A DNA stretch of 5,039 nucleotides, taken from positions 1-5,039 of the forward strand of contig JAGAXP010000198.1 of the NCBI GenBank assembly GCA_017940955.1, read 5' to 3'. The notes below the pieces were generated by a model, which was not told the origin of the DNA, ran no database searches, and saw nothing but the letters and a program-made list of their open reading frames with translations. Position 1 is the stretch's first letter. Each line of letters begins with the position of its first letter. Both the position numbers and the translations under genes were made by a program. This stretch comes from Oribacterium sp. GTDB lineage: Bacteria; Bacillota_A; Clostridia; Lachnospirales; Lachnospiraceae. Positions 4,175-5,039 of this stretch are shown one piece after another.

Positions 4175-5039
4175 TCAGAATTTATACTCATTTTTTAAAG
4201 CTTCAATGACATTGAGATGCACTATATCGTTATGCTCCTGTGTCTTCGAATCCATAGTAAGCATATATTTCGGATAATTGTCTCTTATGCTGTCAAGCGC
4301 GGCATACTCCAGACGCTCCGTATATGGATCTGCTGTTGAAAAAGTAAACTTGATATATCGATAGATAACCGTTACTTTCTGTTTCTCCTCAGTATGAGAA
4401 GATACCTGATCATCTTCTTCCATCAACTCATCAGAAGCATTGTAACCATATGCTTCTTCATCGGAAGTCTTGAAGCTGTATGTCTTTTCGTCTGAAACCC
4501 CGTAGCCATCTGCCTCAAGGGCGCTCTCAAAAGCCTTGTCATCAACTTCAAACCTTTCAATGGTCTCGAGCTTCTCCTTCTTCTCGACTATATCTTTATA
4601 GTTCTCATTAAGATATCGCTCCAGAACCTCCGTCAGTGAGCTGGGTTCACTGAAACCTGTTGATGTTCCAAGCTCCCCTGTGTTCTTCATGACAAATCTT
4701 TTCTGACTGACTGCCGCCATGGCACTCTCTCTGGCCCTGGCATCAGCCTTTTCTTTAACTGCCCTGAGTCTTTCGGTGATTGCGTTCCTGGTCACCACCT
4801 GGGCGATAACCCTGCTCTTTCCGCCACTACCGGACCTTTTTAAAGCTGCACCTTGTTCATTCTTAGTCACGTAGTTCTCAAGATCGTCTGAGTTAATAAT
4901 CTCAGAAAGGACAAAATCACACTCCCTCTTTCCGATTCGTCCTGTGGAGATGTTGTAATCCTTTGACTTAAGATACATGAAGATAACATTTTTCATGATC
5001 AGGCTGTAATCAACCTTCGAATCTGACTTATTTGCAAAA
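4175..5039 (-). CDS. DUF4143-type AAA ATPase, C-terminal part, with a large internal insertion
   Basis: Partial gene: the frame is open to the window edge, 14 codons upstream of the ATG at 4996. That ATG is internal, because the preceding DYSLI joins MKNVIFMYLKSKDYN as in family members that read GY.LENIVYLELLRRGY. Numbering from that Met, GRIGKRECDFV (19-29) matches the family's GKIGNKEIDF, and residues 211-273 match its C-terminus (YIKFTF, TERLEY, IRDNYPKYMLTMD, IVHLNVIEAL). Relatives have only a few residues between these blocks. Here about 175 are inserted (31-206): a Ser/Gly/Arg-rich start, a charged Ala-rich helical part (about 71-100), a Glu/Lys coiled-coil-like part (120-150) and an acidic repeat (163-192). 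The P-loop ATPase domain would lie outside the window. Family members are widespread ATPases of uncertain function. It ends in TGA before a strong terminator. Confidence 0.75.
   Translation of the reverse strand, partial: FANKSDSKVDYSLIMKNVIFMYLKSKDYNISTGRIGKRECDFVLSEIINSDDLENYVTKNEQGAALKRSGSGGKSRVIAQVVTRNAITERLRAVKEKADARARESAMAAVSQKRFVMKNTGELGTSTGFSEPSSLTEVLERYLNENYKDIVEKKEKLETIERFEVDDKAFESALEADGYGVSDEKTYSFKTSDEEAYGYNASDELMEEDDQVSSHTEEKQKVTVIYRYIKFTFSTADPYTERLEYAALDSIRDNYPKYMLTMDSKTQEHNDIVHLNVIEALKNEYKF
4421..4510 (-). repeat. Three tandem 30-bp units encoding a 10-residue SDE repeat
   Basis: Inside the insertion of the DUF4143 protein, three 10-residue units (residues 163-192) follow each other: DGYGVSDEKT, YSFKTSDEEA, YGYNASDELM. 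SDE recurs at exactly 10-residue spacing (168, 178, 188), with an aromatic or Val residue before it. The DNA units have diverged at synonymous and other sites, so the repeat is old or selected at protein level, not a fresh duplication. Confidence 0.65.

Noticed and set aside
4175..4996. The ATG at 4996 as the true start of a 273-residue protein
   Set aside because: The frame is open upstream to the window edge, and the upstream residues continue the DUF4143 pattern.

Overview
The window reads as a low-to-moderate GC Firmicute chromosome, most probably Lachnospiraceae of the Butyrivibrio/Pseudobutyrivibrio type. This rests on the strong AGGAGG ribosome sites, a consensus sigma-A promoter, the Ala/Thr/Glu-rich spacer after the lipobox of the binding protein, and the sequence style of the ABC genes. 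It is an inference from familiarity, not a database result. Every convincing gene lies on the minus strand, so the region is transcribed from right to left.

Layout in transcription order. (1) 4175-5039: the C-terminal part of a DUF4143-type AAA ATPase whose 5' end lies beyond the window. Its nuclease-like core is split by a region of about 175 residues. It ends at a GC-rich hairpin terminator (4112-4149). (2) 3777-4111: a control region with four 11-bp-spaced ATCC repeats, a near-perfect promoter (-35 TTGATA, 17 bp, -10 TATAAT) and a leader of about 205 nt. The leader contains two tandem copies of a 58/59-bp repeat that can fold into matching hairpins. (3) 2592-3776 and 1848-2573: a substrate-binding lipoprotein and an ABC permease, 18 bp apart. 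(4) 1084-1683: a short ABC ATPase with a GTG start, 164 bp further on. (5) 321-941: a Uma2-family (DUF820) PD-(D/E)XK nuclease-like protein, followed by a large terminator-like hairpin. (6) 1-320: mostly non-coding, with one possible 50-codon ORF and overlapping hairpins.

The lipoprotein, permease and ATPase form one complete TauABC/SsuABC-like (NMT1/THI5-like) importer: an extracytoplasmic receptor, a membrane channel and a motor. Substrate cannot be read from the sequence, and no TPP riboswitch is visible. No defence island, CRISPR array, RNA gene or insertion sequence was seen. The points most worth following are the tandem structured leader with compensatory stem changes, the phased repeats upstream of its promoter, and the split DUF4143 protein.
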